DNA of 64,000 bases from assembly GCA_023362775.1 (NCBI GenBank), contig JALMGJ010000003.1, forward strand, positions 50,830,416-50,894,415, in the 5' to 3' direction. The stretch is from Charina bottae. Taxonomy: Eukaryota; Chordata; Lepidosauria; Squamata; Charinaidae. Both the position numbers and the translations under genes were made by a program. Under the pieces are notes generated by a model. The model was not told the origin of the DNA. It did no database searches and worked only from the letters and a program-made list of their open reading frames with translations. Of this stretch, positions 46,995-58,299 are shown piece after piece; position 1 is the stretch's first letter, and each line of letters opens with the position of its first letter.

Positions 46995-47260
46995 GTCACT
47001 GAGAAGTGAGGGTGTCTTAACCTTGCTCAGCTAAGTAACAGTAGCTTGCTAATCTTGGCTGATTTCAAAAGCTTAGAGATTTGAATATGATTAATACTAG
47101 GATGGGTTGCCACAAGGAAATTTTAAGGTGTAAGCTAGACAGGAAGGTGAAACCTATGTGGGAAACATTCCTGTATTGTAGCCAAGAAAACTATGTGGAC
47201 ATGTCTATGAAGTCACCAGGAGTTGAGCTCAGCTTGAAGGACAATTTACTATATCTCATT
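46995..47260 (+). repeat. 5S rRNA-derived SINE
   Basis: TTGGCTGATTTCAAAAGCTT, TTAATACTAGGATGGGTTGC, then AGCCAAGAAAACTATGTGGA and AAGTCACCAGGAGTTGAGCT, ending GCTTGAAGGACAAT. The head follows 5S rRNA and the body/tail is shared with the tRNA-SINE family, a head-swap arrangement. Confidence 0.65.
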
Positions 47261-47537
47261 GTTATGCTTCCTTGTATTTTGGGTGCCAGAAAGTTCTAAA
47301 ATGGCAGGTGAACTTGAGATAATTCTACGCATAACTTGAAATCATAAATCATCATGGTACCCACTGAATCATTCCAATCGTATCTCATGTTTTATCTTTA
47401 GGCTGTTACTATATGCAATACTCTGTGGTTTCGGCATAATCTAGGTTTTTCTTTTCATTCTGCCTTGGAGGGCGGGGGGGAAGGGATAATAAACATTTTA
47501 TTAATTGTTTTCCTTGCTATGGGAAATAAACACTAAA

Positions 47538-47704
47538 CAAGGATTTAGGTAAATATCCCTTTGGAATCTTTGAGTTTGGCTATTGTTTTTCAGTGGTGAC
47601 ACGTGAAATATGATTTTTGTTGTTGTTGTTCAGTCGTTTAGTCATGTCCGACTCTACATTTGTATAATTCTTCTGCATAGCAAAATTCTGAATATTATCA
47701 AAAA
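47538..47704 (+). repeat. Local direct duplication, copy A (with BovB tail inserted)
   Basis: About 125 bases (CAAGGATTTAGGTAAATATC to GAATATTATCAAAAA) recur at 49227-49352 with roughly three differences. Copy A has an extra ~40 bases at 47619-47656 absent from copy B. Confidence 0.9.
47619..47656 (-). repeat. Minimal BovB 3' end insertion
   Basis: Antisense of the BovB terminal sequence: (GTT)n, then CAGTCGTTTAGTCATGTCCG. The empty counterpart at 49307 (ATATGATATTTATATAATTC) shows that it is an insertion into this copy only. One of the shortest 5'-truncated LINE insertions in the window. Confidence 0.75.
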
Positions 47705-47842
47705 CACTAAAACACTATGCTGTGAACCATGAACGAATATTACACTAAAATATATTTTGGGCTTTGCTCTAGAATAGAAATTGCACAGTGTAGATAAAAA
47801 GCATCATAGTTATGATCCTACCTAGAGGGGAAAACCAAACTT

Positions 47843-47953
47843 TTGTTGTTGTTGTTGTTCAGTCGTTTAGTCGTGTCCGACTCTTCGTGACCTCATGGAC
47901 CATAGTACGCCAGGCCTTCCTGTCCTCCACTGTCTCTCGGAGTTTACTCAAAT
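47843..47953 (-). pseudogene. 5'-truncated BovB LINE, 11-bp target duplication
   Basis: Minus sense: the last codons of ORF2 (LSKLRETVEDRKAWR, then HEVTKSRTRLN) and a stop, followed by the (AAC)n tail. AAACCAAACTT lies at 47832-47842 and 47954-47964. Only about 110 bases were inserted, with the tail intact, typical of LINE target-primed integration. The tail is the one shared with the Sauria SINEs. Confidence 0.9.
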
Positions 47954-47969
47954 AAACCAAACTTGGTAA

Positions 47970-49226
47970 TACCATTATTAAGATATTCAAATTATTACAA
48001 CATTGTGTTCAAGCTTTTGAGTTTATCTAGAACATTTTCATACTCAACATTTCTGAAACAAGGCATAGAGAAGATGGAATAAATTAGCACAAAATAAGGC
48101 CGGATGCTTAAAGCCATGTCCGTCTTGTCCTTTACCACTGAATCTTAAATTAGTGGACTGCAGAATATGGCCAGAGAATAACTTCAAGACGGCAACAAAT
48201 AATTGTGGAAAAATTGTAATATAATTTTGCCTGTACTTACTCATTTAAGTAGTCATTATAGGCAGTATCAGATGAAAACTGGTAAAATAAGCTACTTCCT
48301 TACTTTCTTATTCTTTGACTTGCATTCACCATTCAGTTTGGCATCAGGGTAATTACAGAAAAATATACTCCTATTTAAAATTTCATGTCCAATTTATCTT
48401 CATAAAAGTGAACTTCTGATTACTTCATCAACAGCCATTGTGGCAAATAATTTATTAATATTTCAATTTTTAGTTCACTGTTACACAATAAAATATGCAT
48501 TAAATTATATTATTTCTTCCTGTCCTTGCTTCAAAGTACAGAAGGAAATAAAGCCCACTACTTTTCATATATACTATTATTGTCCTTCAAGATGTGACAT
48601 GTAAAGTGCATCAGCAGCTAATAAATACTTTTCCACAAATTAAATTTACCTGTTAGGCACAATTTCATCTTGTGTGATAATTATGCATCTGCCAAATTAT
48701 GAAATGTTAGGCACAATTTCATCGTGTGGGCTAATTATGCATCTGCCAAACTATGAAATTAAGGACCTTTCCTGAATATATATTTTCCCCTTTTTATTCT
48801 GGAAAATACAACATGGATGCTTTTCTTTTCACTGAAAGTACATCCTTATTTTCAGGTAAAATTTAGCCGGTCACTTTTTGATTTACAGTAACATACTGTC
48901 ATGCAAGTATCCTACTTTTCAGTACCTTGTTCGCCTATCTGGGAATTAATTGCTGAATGTATTTTTTTTTCTTTTTATTAAGCTCTAATTAGTGCAAGAT
49001 AAGATTGGAACAATCAGAAGCCATTTTTGTCCACTAAGTTTGTAGTTAACTTGCAGAGGATTATCTCCTGTGAAGTTTTTAAAAGGATCACTCTCTTGAT
49101 TAGAGTAACTTTTATGAATCTGTTTAGTTTTATCAGATTTTTCTTTTTGATCAAATGTTATAATACAAAGTTACAGATTCAAGCTACACACTAAAGATGC
49201 TGCTAAATTCAACAGCCTTATTAATC
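47970..49226. other. Mostly unannotated; one tandem duplication
   Basis: AT-rich. A 54-base unit (GTTAGGCACAATTTCATC to CATCTGCCAAA.TATGAAAT) is duplicated in tandem at 48653-48761 with few differences. No gene or known repeat otherwise. Confidence 0.5.
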
Positions 49227-49352
49227 CAAGGATTTAGGTAAATATCCCTTTGGAGTCTTTGAGTTTGGCTATTGTTTTTCAGTGGTGACACATGTGAAAT
49301 ATGATATTTATATAATTCTTCTGCATAGCAAAATTCTGAATATTATCAAAAA
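49227..49352 (+). repeat. Local direct duplication, copy B (empty site)
   Basis: Sister of 47538-47704 without the BovB tail. The two copies are 1.69 kb apart in direct orientation. Confidence 0.9.
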
Positions 49353-49682
49353 GTATAAACAGCCTCCAGATGAAATCTTGTCCTTGTTTATAAATACTGC
49401 AGATACTTCCATTCTAGGATTGTTCTTGATAGTTTGCACATTTGGTTCTGAGTTTACTTTTCCTTTTGATGCTAATGCCTGAATGTATTATTTTCAAGAT
49501 AACTAAATCATATATTGGTTCTATGTACACTTGCCTGGAAATAAATAAGTCCTTGAGTATGTGTGTGCTACTGCAGTGCTGCAGAAGCATCTGTCAGTTT
49601 TTAAATTATGTAGGTGGGAAGAAAATACAGAAGCTTTAGGCATGACTTCTTTGATAGCAGATCTTCTTTTTACATTTATATA

Positions 49683-50814
49683 CAGGTAGTCCTCCCTTAA
49701 TGACCCTAATTGGGACCAGCAACTCCATTGCTAAGCGAAGCAGTCGCTAAGTGGGAAATCACGTGACCGCAATGGTGCTTTCTGGCTGGAAAGGGACACC
49801 TTTCACACCTTCGGCTTTTGTTTGCCTCCTAACCACTCTCCCGCCCTTTGGAATGCTCGAGTACCTGCTTACTGTCTTGTACACATCAAAAGCAATGCGA
49901 TCATGCCACAGCCTGGGGCTGGGAGCCACGGGCACACTATGCAAACAGCTTACTCTCTTGAAATCCCTTTGTCTCCAATCTCTCCGCTCTGCAAGGTTGT
50001 GGGGGTGAGAGAAAAAAAGCAACTGATTTCTGTAGGCAATCTCTCCTTTGGCAGACCCTTCCCCCCCTCGCAGAGCAGAGAGATTGGAGAGGGATTTCAA
50101 GAGAGCAAGCTGTTTGCTCTTCTACACATCGAGAGCAATGAGATTGTGCCAGCAGCCCAGGGCTGGGAGCCGTGGACACACTATGCAAGCAGCTTACAGT
50201 ACTCTCTTGAAATTTCTTCCTCTCCAATCTTTCTGCTCTGCTGGGGCAGGGGGGGAGGAACAAGCAATTTCTGTAGGCAATCTCTCCTTTGCCCGACCCT
50301 TTCCTGCTGTGGCATGATCACATTGCTTTCAATGTGTAGAAGAGCAAACAGCTTGCTCTCTTGAAATCCTTCACCAATATCTCTGCTCTGCAAGGTGGGG
50401 GGGAGCAATTGATCTCTGTAGGCAATCTCTCCTTTGCCAGACCATTCCCCCCTTGCAGAGTGGAGATACTGGAGAAGGGGTTTCAAGAGAGTACTGTAAG
50501 CTGTTTGTGTAGTGTGCCCGTGGCTCCCAGCCCTGGGCTGCCAGCACAAACCATTGTTTTCAATGTGTGGAAGAGCAAACAGCTTACTCTCTTGCAATCC
50601 CTTCCTCTCCAATCTCTGCTCTGCAATGGGGGGGGGAAGAAAGAAAGCACAGGTCAGGTCAAAAACATGCATACTGACTGTAATGGTGATCATGTGACTG
50701 AGGGACACTGCGAAGGTCGTAAATGGTCATAACATGGCCGTAAAGTTATTTTTTCAGCACCATTGTAACTTTTAATGGTCATTGAACAAGTGGTTGGTAA
50801 GCGAGGACTACCTG
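49683..50814. mobile_element. TA-flanked palindromic DNA element (long form)
   Basis: Starts CAGGTAGTCCTCCCTTAATG, ends GGTAAGCGAGGACTACCTG, TA on both sides. The interior has at least five alternately oriented modules of ~130 bp, each running between GCTCTGC-type and GCAATGCGATC-type ends and containing AAGAGAGTAAGCTGTTTG or its complement. G- and C-runs sit at module joints. Near 49827-49834 it keeps the unoccupied TCCTAACC site that is duplicated around hAT copy 1 in the sister element. No ORF of a transposase; frames such as 49822-50364 are repeat products. Confidence 0.8.
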
Positions 50815-50867
50815 TAGTTTTGTGGCAGGTTTGGAATCACATCACATGAATTGCTTTATGGATTTTT

Positions 50868-51090
50868 TTTTTTTGGTCCTTTTGAGTCAATGTTGACTCC
50901 TGGTGACTGCCTAGACTAGTCCCTGCAGTTTTCTTGGCAAGTTTTTCAGAAGTGGCTTGCCATTGCCTTCTTTCCAGGGCTGCGAGAGAGCAACTGGTCC
51001 AAGGTCACCCAGCTGGCTTTGTGCCTCAGGCATAACTAGTATTCATGGTTTTTGAATTTCTAGCCTGTGCCTTAGCCACTACACAAAACT
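50868..51090 (-). repeat. tRNA-derived SINE, full length
   Basis: Antisense: poly-T, GGTCCTTTTGAGTCAATGTT, CTCCTGGTGACTGCCTAGAC, TTTTCTTGGCAAGTTTTTCA, AAGGTCACCCAGCTGGCTTT and the tRNA-like head GCCTTAGCCACTACACAAAA. Same family as 6960-7199. Confidence 0.85.
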
Positions 51091-51099
51091 GTCTTTCCT

Positions 51100-52480
51100 T
51101 TGTGGTTTAGATAAACATAAAATAAAACATTTTAATTAATTTTACTGTGAAGTTGGATCACATTTTACTTCCTCCCCCCAAAAAAATGGTAATTCCCAGC
51201 AAGATACTTACATTGCTATCTAAAAATCAGGTGAATTGATTTACAAGAAAAGCCTGACACTTTTTTTTAATAGCAGCATTCATCTCATTATGTTGGATTG
51301 AGTATGTCTGATAGGCTACCATCAAATTCAGTGATTAATCTTAGTCTTCATGAATGATAAATTACATCTTGAATGACAGCTTCATTAAAGATCCAGCACT
51401 CAGTATATAAAGTTTAGGGAAGTTGTGGAATGATTGTAATTTAGATGGTTATGTCATAAACACTTTTTATTTCCAAATTACTGAATATTTGCAATATATT
51501 CATTATTAATATCTGCAATTAGAATATGTGTATTTCCACCTAAACTGGAAGAAAACTTCATGCATGTATTTTTTTCCCAGTAACACTAGATCTAATCCTG
51601 CAAAAGACCTTCAAATTATGGAACAAATAATTTCAACAAAGCTTATGTAACCTGCCAAGAGTCATTTTGATTGTGGCAGCATAGAAATATGTTGAATAAA
51701 CAAATAGATGATGGACATCATCCATTCTTCTTAATAATATAAATCAGCTTAAGCATAAATGTAAATCATTTAGCCCAATAAATGTCCAGTGTTAGTAATT
51801 ATTTTATGGAATAGGAATATTCTGAAATATGGTATATTTTTTTAATAATTATTCCAAAACTAGGACTTGTGGTATCTCCAGAAGCTATTAGAAATGTCAT
51901 AGGCATTTTTCTGGCAATCAAGTGGTAAAAAGAGTCAGCTTTTAAAGAGATACTAAAATCAATCTTTCTTTTAGTTATCAGGGTTAAGGAAGGGAGCCTT
52001 TCTTATTTTTATTTTTAAAAGGATTGATGTGGTGTCTTTTGTTGACCAAACTATGTCATAATAGTCAGGAGTAAGTTTTTTCTGCTTCTTGCTTTCCTGA
52101 AATTTCTAGAAGCATAAACGCTGGTGAGTATGCAACAACAGGAATGCCAAAAGGTGTGACGGAGTCAGGTGGCTTCTTCATCCAATAAATAAATTCATAA
52201 CTGTACAAGTTCACTGGCATCCTTAATCCACCATAACCGAAGCAAATAGCCCCTCCCCATATTTAAAAATCTAAGTGCTATGGTATCTCCCAGCCACATA
52301 AGCTGCAACTTTTTTCTATTCCTTTGTTCTCCTCAACTGCTCAGTATATTGTCTTAAAATGTTATCAGGAACATTTTCTATAGCATGAGAAAGAGGTCTA
52401 GTTCTTTCTTTGATCTTTCTGGTTGTCCTCTTACACTCCCTTCTGTAGCACAGTGTGTCTAATAGAGAAACGTCGTGTTT
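51100..52480. other. Unannotated, possibly downstream of the Gypsy remnant
   Basis: No clear frame or LTR border could be drawn, although minus-strand sequence between 52100 and 52480 may belong to the 3' part of the Gypsy element. Confidence 0.35.
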
Positions 52481-52685
52481 CTCTGAATCATCTCAGCTGT
52501 GATGGGAAAACTCTCAGTCCCTGTGGGAAAAAACAAGTCTAAGTAATCCATATCTGATGTGGATTTTTCAGATTGTTTATCCTGTAAAGAAAACAAGACA
52601 ATCCATCTGCATTTTCATGATTGTGTGTCCTTTTGAATTCTATTTTGAATCTCTGCCCTCCAAGGAACAGAGTCCAATTCTGCAT

Positions 52686-54024
52686 TCAAGGAGGTACTGT
52701 AAATAGAATCTCATTTTCTGGGTTGAAGATTAACAGAAGTGGCTGATGAGCAGTGATGAGAGTAAACTTCCTTCTGTATAAATACTGGCAGAAATGTTTG
52801 ATATCCCAAACCAAACTCAGTGCTTCCCTGTCTGTTTGTGCATAATTTTTCTCCTTAGCCATAAGAAGCATGGTGCAAAAGTTATCAGGTGTTTGCTGCT
52901 TGCCTTCATGATTTATGTCAAGCTACCCTGAGACTATCTATATTGGGAGGCTTCCCAAGCCAGTTTCACTAGTAAATTCAGATTATAACGTATGAGCAGT
53001 ATGTCTGATGTCACCATTTTCTTTGGTTCTGTGAAGTTTATTTGCATTGTTTTGTCCATTGCCATGTCCTTCCTACTTACAGTAAAGTGTTCAACACATG
53101 AGCATGATGGCTAAATTTGGCAATAATCTGTTGTAATAATTAATCTTAAAAAGGGTTCAAGGTATGGCATTTCTTGTGGCCTTGGGGCATTCACAACTGC
53201 TTGAACTTTGTCTGTGCAATTGTCTAGTCCTTATATGTCAATGGTGTCACCACAATATGTAATACTAAGTTTAAAGAACTTGCATTTCTTGCATTATGCC
53301 CTCAAACCATAATCTGCCCAGGCTCTGCAGGGCTGCCTTGAGATTTTTCAGATGCATCTTATTTTCTCTGGTGGCAATGACACAGGTGTCTGGACATCAT
53401 TGTTGCACTTGGCCTGTGGTTTCTGCCAGTATTGATACTGATCCTACTCCAAAACCAAATATCTTATAAGGATATGACCCTTTGTGTGTATTTATGGTGA
53501 GAAACACCTTGAAATATTCCTCTATTTCCATCCGCTTGGTCTATTTTGCTGAAATTTGTCTCCCAGTGAAGACAACTGTGTCATCAGTTCTGGGCAAATG
53601 GTTTTGTTCAACCTGCAACAGTAAATTAATGACAACTTTAAAATTGCCACAGATCTTGACAGTTCCATGCTTCTTAGCTTCTTAGAACCACAGGAGTACC
53701 TTTTGGGTGGCAATCAATTTGAAAGAATTCCCTCAGCTCTCTTTTGCTCCAATTCAGTTTTTACCTCTTCCATAAGGAACTGGATGTGCTTTGTGAAACT
53801 GGGTGTGGCATTCCTTTGTATGTTGCCTTTGATGTCCTTGTGTGTGCTGATGTTATCCTTGAATACAGGTGCAGCAACACCTAATACCTTTTCAGTGTAT
53901 TCTCTGTGTTCTCCGTGAAAGAAAGCGTAACACATAGGCTGCTTATGAAACTTCAGTTCAGCAGCAACTTCCTTAGCCATGCACACCTCCAGTTTGCTGG
54001 TTGACCTGTTTTCACAACATATAC
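52686..54024 (-). pseudogene. Ty3/Gypsy pol remnant (RT and RNase H), 3' portion
   Basis: Minus strand. Near 53740 a frame carries the pre-RT segment; at about 53650-53580 KICGNFKVVINLLLQVEQN matches the CxDYK..N palm entry of Gypsy RTs, followed by an FSKID-like block. At 52871-52686 the RNase H reads KNYAQTDREALSLVWDIKHF, then QYLYRRKFTLITAHQPLLLI, including the catalytic-domain signature ending in DHQPL-type residues (here AHQPL, so the D is lost). Multiple stops and frameshifts separate the blocks. It continues beyond the L1-like insertion at 56364. Confidence 0.75.
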
Positions 54025-54041
54025 GTCCTTCCTACTCTACT

Positions 54042-56346
54042 AAATTTTACTGAATTTTAAAATACATATTAAAAGTTAGAAAAAGAAATAAAAATAGAAA
54101 TACAAAGTAAGAAAAAAGTAAAAGAAAAGTGAAGTCAAGAAAAATGATAAACAAAAGAAATATAAAAGATAGATGTTCGACAAGTCAGAATTTTTCAGAG
54201 TGCTGAAGACCTGGCTAGCTTTTCCCTGTTTGCAGGGGTCTACAGAAAATATAAGACCACTGAAGTTTCTCCCTGGAGAGGGGAGCACCAGAAGATTGCT
54301 CACTGGGTCGTTGGAATTGCCCCCTCCTGCTTTTTTTGTAGTTTTCCACCACGGAAAGAGCAGGGGGTTGGAAGCAGTGAAACGACTGGAGAAGCACCAA
54401 GCTCAACAGGGAATCGTAAGTCTGAGAGACACTAGAGCAAGAAGCCGGCTTTTAGATCACTTTTATTTTTTATTTTTTTCTAGATTAGATCGTTTTATCA
54501 TCTAAGGTCTACCTTTGGACTTTGCTCAAAATGTTGGCAAATTTTGTGCTTTCTTTGCTATAATAATTATGGTGGAAGTATGATGGATTTTATATTTGAA
54601 ACAGTGAAACGTTTGCATTTTTTTCTCCTTTTTTTACCTTTCTACTTTACCAGAAGGATTCTGTATCACTTGGAAGTATAAGAGTTTTTATTGAATATCT
54701 TTTGAATATATTCTGTTGGACTAACTATTGAGGAATCTGTTTTTATAAACTGTATGAAATACTGCTTCTTTCGTTATTTTTGATTATTGGATTTTTTTTT
54801 ATCTTTTACTCTAAAAACTTTTTGTATTTAGGAAGAAATTTTTCTTTTTTCCTTCTCTTCTTTTTATTTCTTATAACTGGAAACTATTTGGGATTCAATA
54901 GACTCTGCTGGTAATTTTCCACTCAGCTGTTTACTCCCTCTCTGAGAAACTGTTTGTTTTGGCTAGAGAATAAGCTTGAAGAACAAAGGGGGTGGGTGGG
55001 GAAAAATGGCATTTTCAACAGTAATTCAAGAATTTAAAAAATAAATTAGTGAAACTTTCAGAAATTAAGAAAACACTGGAAATTTTATTGATAGATTGGC
55101 AAGGTCAGGAGCAGAAGATAGAATTCGAAATAGAAAAAAATTTTTTTGAGATAGAGGAGAAACAGAAGGTTCAGAAAAACACTTTGACATCCTACACGAG
55201 CCAGACAACAAAACAGGCTACACATTATAATCTTGGCATAAACACATTGTGGCAGTTGAGAGAAGGAGAAGATTTGACTATGCAACTTGATAGATATTGT
55301 GAGATATGGGGAAAAGTCCAGAAAAATATTCTGACATTCTACATGAGACAGATAACAAAACAGGCTATGCATTATAATTTTGATATAACCTGAATAGGAG
55401 ATTCAGTTTAATATGGGACATAAGGTTAATGGAACCATGGATTCTAATTGGATATAGAGTATGCAAATGTAAATTAAGTTTCAACTAGTAATATAATTGT
55501 TGGGAATATTAAACGCTAAAAATTGATATGAGAAACTGTATGGATGTATAAAAATGTGATACTTTAACTGTAAGATATAAGATTATAAAATTAGAGATAT
55601 AAATATAAGTTGATATTATAGACTATATGCAAATTAGAAATTTTTCTATGGAGATACAAGAATGAGAAAATATATTATTAGGATGGGATGCTGAGTTGGA
55701 ATTAGAATCAATGCTATTACAGGATGACTTATTTTTATAATTACGAGTATGAATATTATTGAGAATTGTTGTTAGGTTATGCATTAGTGGAACAGGTAGC
55801 TATAAAAATTTGTTAATTAGGTAAATATGTAGGAAGATGTAGAATATGGTATAATTATAGTCTAAATATAGATTATGTTTAAACTGGTGTTATTTTTTAT
55901 GGATATACTGTATATGAAATAGAATATATTTTATTTTACTAGAATTAAAATAAGGCCTTTCTTTGTTATATATATTTCAAGACTAATTGGACTTTATTAA
56001 GGATATAAATATAGATGTAAAAATGGAAAGAGCGAATAAAAAATATCAAACCGATGCAGCCAAGAACACTTAAATTGACATTACTTCAAGGAGTGGAAAC
56101 CACAGATGGATTATTGGAGGATTGCAAGAAAGGTGAAACCTATATGAAGATCAGAAGATTGGATTATAGAAATTAAAGTGTATATGACAAAGAAAAGTTC
56201 CTGTGTATTGTATGAAAGACTAACATTTAAAGCAAATTATTGTACTTAATGACCAAAGATAGATTGGAGGCCATCTATCTTTTATATTTCTTTTGTTTAT
56301 CATTTTTCTTGACTTCACTTTTCTTTTACTTTTTTCTTACTTTGTA
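54042..56346 (+). mobile_element. L1-like insertion with inverted 3' end (twin-priming product), 17-bp TSD
   Basis: GTCCTTCCTACTCTACT flanks the element at 54025-54041 and 56347-56363. The left 130 bases are an L1-type 3' end in minus orientation; its inner 75 bases (54101-54175) are a perfect inverted copy of 56272-56346 at the right end. Between them, in plus sense, lie a 5'UTR-like region, a short ORF1-like coiled segment (55049-55393, FREIKKTLEILLIDWQGQEQ in part) and a long AT-rich 3'UTR. ORF2 is missing. The layout fits twin priming of a short, internally deleted L1 RNA near its 3' end. It split the Gypsy pol remnant. Confidence 0.75.
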
Positions 56347-56363
56347 GTCCTTCCTACTCTACT

Positions 56364-56810
56364 GATTATTGTATTTTACTGTTACAAATATCACTCAGAT
56401 GAGTTCAGTATAGGTTTTTAATTGCATTTCTCTTAGTTGACTTGCCAGAATTAATGTCAGGCTCTTTGGCATCTGCCTAAAACTGAAAGTAATTCCTTTT
56501 CCAACTGTAATTCTTATGGAGATACTTTAACAAGATTTATAAAGTGAAGGATATGGCGTTACAAGAATTCTGGCAACTGAACTATTTTCCATCTACAACC
56601 AATATATCTCAAAGTACATTAGGCCAAAGTTTTCCCTATTTTCTTTTTTACTGCCTTTCTCTGAGCCAGCACTGGCAGATCTATTTATTAATAATGAAGG
56701 AGCTTGCAGGTAATTGTTTATAAAACTGTCTCCTAAATCCTTATCAGTCTGGGAACAAACCATTGGATTTGTCCTTAGCCACATCAGTCCTCTAGGAGTC
56801 CTTAAAGATT
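56364..56810 (-). pseudogene. Gypsy remnant, continuation upstream of RT
   Basis: Continues the sequence interrupted at 54024 (the 17-bp target lies on both sides). Minus frames such as 56784-56593 have no clear motif. Assigned to the Gypsy element only by continuity. Confidence 0.4.
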
Positions 56811-57249
56811 ACCAAGAGTGGTTCTGCTAGTTCATTTAGTCCTGAAGAGTTAAATTGGTTTAAATTAGCTAAGTTCTCTCTTATCCTGTCTTTGTGTATC
56901 CTAAGCTCAGTTCTCTCTCTTTTCCCTAGTGGCATAACAGTGACCATCTAATGCTCCATATCCCTTCTAAGAAGAAAGGTGCAAAATAGGAATTAAAAAG
57001 TTCTGCCTTTTCACCATCACCCAATACTTTTCATACTCTTTCAGTCACAATTACATCCCACTCCTATACAATTATTTGTATGCATGTTTATTATTTATTT
57101 TATTGTAGAAATTTAGAAGGGTGCCCAAGTCTACAATCATACAATACATTTTTTTAAAAAGCCACCTAAAAAAGAAGCATTAAAAGGCAAATACACAGGA
57201 CCTACCACCAGATCTAACAAAGAACCATGTTTTTAGAATACAGCCAAGG

Positions 57250-58290
57250 TATTCTGGCCAAGCATAACTCAGGGGAAATGCATTCCAGAGGGCAGATGCT
57301 GCAACAAAAAAGTGTTGCCATAAAGGGTTTTAAAGGTAATAGCCAGCACCTTGAACTGTATCCAGAAGCCTACTGGTAATCATTGCAGTTCATGGAGCAA
57401 AGGTATTACATGGGCCTTATGAGATATACCCATAATTTATTTATTTATTTATTATTTCAATTTATTCCCAATAATTGCCTGTGCCACTGCATTCTGGGCC
57501 AGCTATAGCTTCTGAGTGGTTGTCAAGGACTGTCCTATGTAGACTGCTTTGCAGTACTCAATGTATGAAGCAGGGCTTTCCAAAGTGCCGCCCCTGGCGA
57601 CACACCAGGGGCGGCGGCAGTGGCAGCGCGGCGGTGGCGCGCGCGCACGGCGGCGGTGCGACGGCGCGTGCGCACGGCGGCGGCGCGGGGGGCATGCGGT
57701 GGCATGCGCGCACGGCGGCGGCACAGGGGTGGTGTGGCGACACACCACACTGTGTGTGGCGACACACTTTTGTGTCGCGACACACAGTTTGGAAAGCTCT
57801 GGTATGAAGTGACCAAAGCATGATGGTCCATGTAAGGACATAATTGGCACACAAGATGGATTTGTGCAAAGGCTTTCTTAGCCACATCTGCTCCTGAAGT
57901 AGGAGCTGTGAGCCCAAGAAGACCCTCAAATTGCCTACCATTCCTGAAGTGGAAAGCGCAATCCCATTGAGAACTGAAGATGAAACTTTCCCACTCAGTC
58001 TTGTCATGGTTGAGTTTAAGCCGGTTCCTCTCTATTCAGTCCCCACAACCTCCCGGCACTGGGAGAAGACTCTGACAGCATCCCATGGTAGGTCTCAGTT
58101 GAAATGTATAATTGGGTATGATCTGCATATTGATGAAATCTGATCCCAAACTGGTGAATGACCTCACCCAGCAGCATCATGCAGATGTTAAACAGAAGTG
58201 GCAAGAGTGTAGAGTCCTGAGGTAACCCATACACCAGGGGCCTTGAACTCAATTGCTTCCCTCCAAATTGACTGGACCCAATCACAGAGA
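57250..58290 (-). pseudogene. CR1/L2-type LINE ORF2 fragment (RT to C-terminus), interrupted
   Basis: Minus strand. At 58285-58016: VYGLPQDSTLLPLLFNICM, then GIRFHQYADHTQLYIST, the RT fingers/palm of CR1/L2 LINEs with the catalytic YADD reduced to YADH at 58118-58129. Downstream (minus sense) come the linker, ARKPLHKSILCAN-type segment, the hAT MITE insertion (57571-57801), the LQLxQNA-equivalent and the 3' part at 57300-57420 (GTTTTAAAGGTAATAGCCAG antisense). It covers more of ORF2 than any other LINE here, but is diverged and dead. Confidence 0.8.
57571..57801 (+). mobile_element. GC-rich hAT MITE, copy 3 (8-bp TSD GTATGAAG)
   Basis: Ends CAGGGCTTTCCAAAGTG and CAGTTTGGAAAGCTCTG; GTATGAAG at 57563-57570 and 57802-57809. 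Contains CCCCTGGCG/CGCCAGGGG-like subterminal hairpin, several GCGACACAC motifs and a CpG-dense core with GCGCGCGCAC tracts. Closest in structure to copy 1. Inserted into a LINE ORF2. Confidence 0.93.
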
Positions 58291-58299
58291 AAGGAAATT

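Noticed and set aside
49822..50708. Frames of 175-180 codons
   Set aside because: They follow the repeated modules of the palindromic DNA element, change with module orientation and show no transposase motifs.
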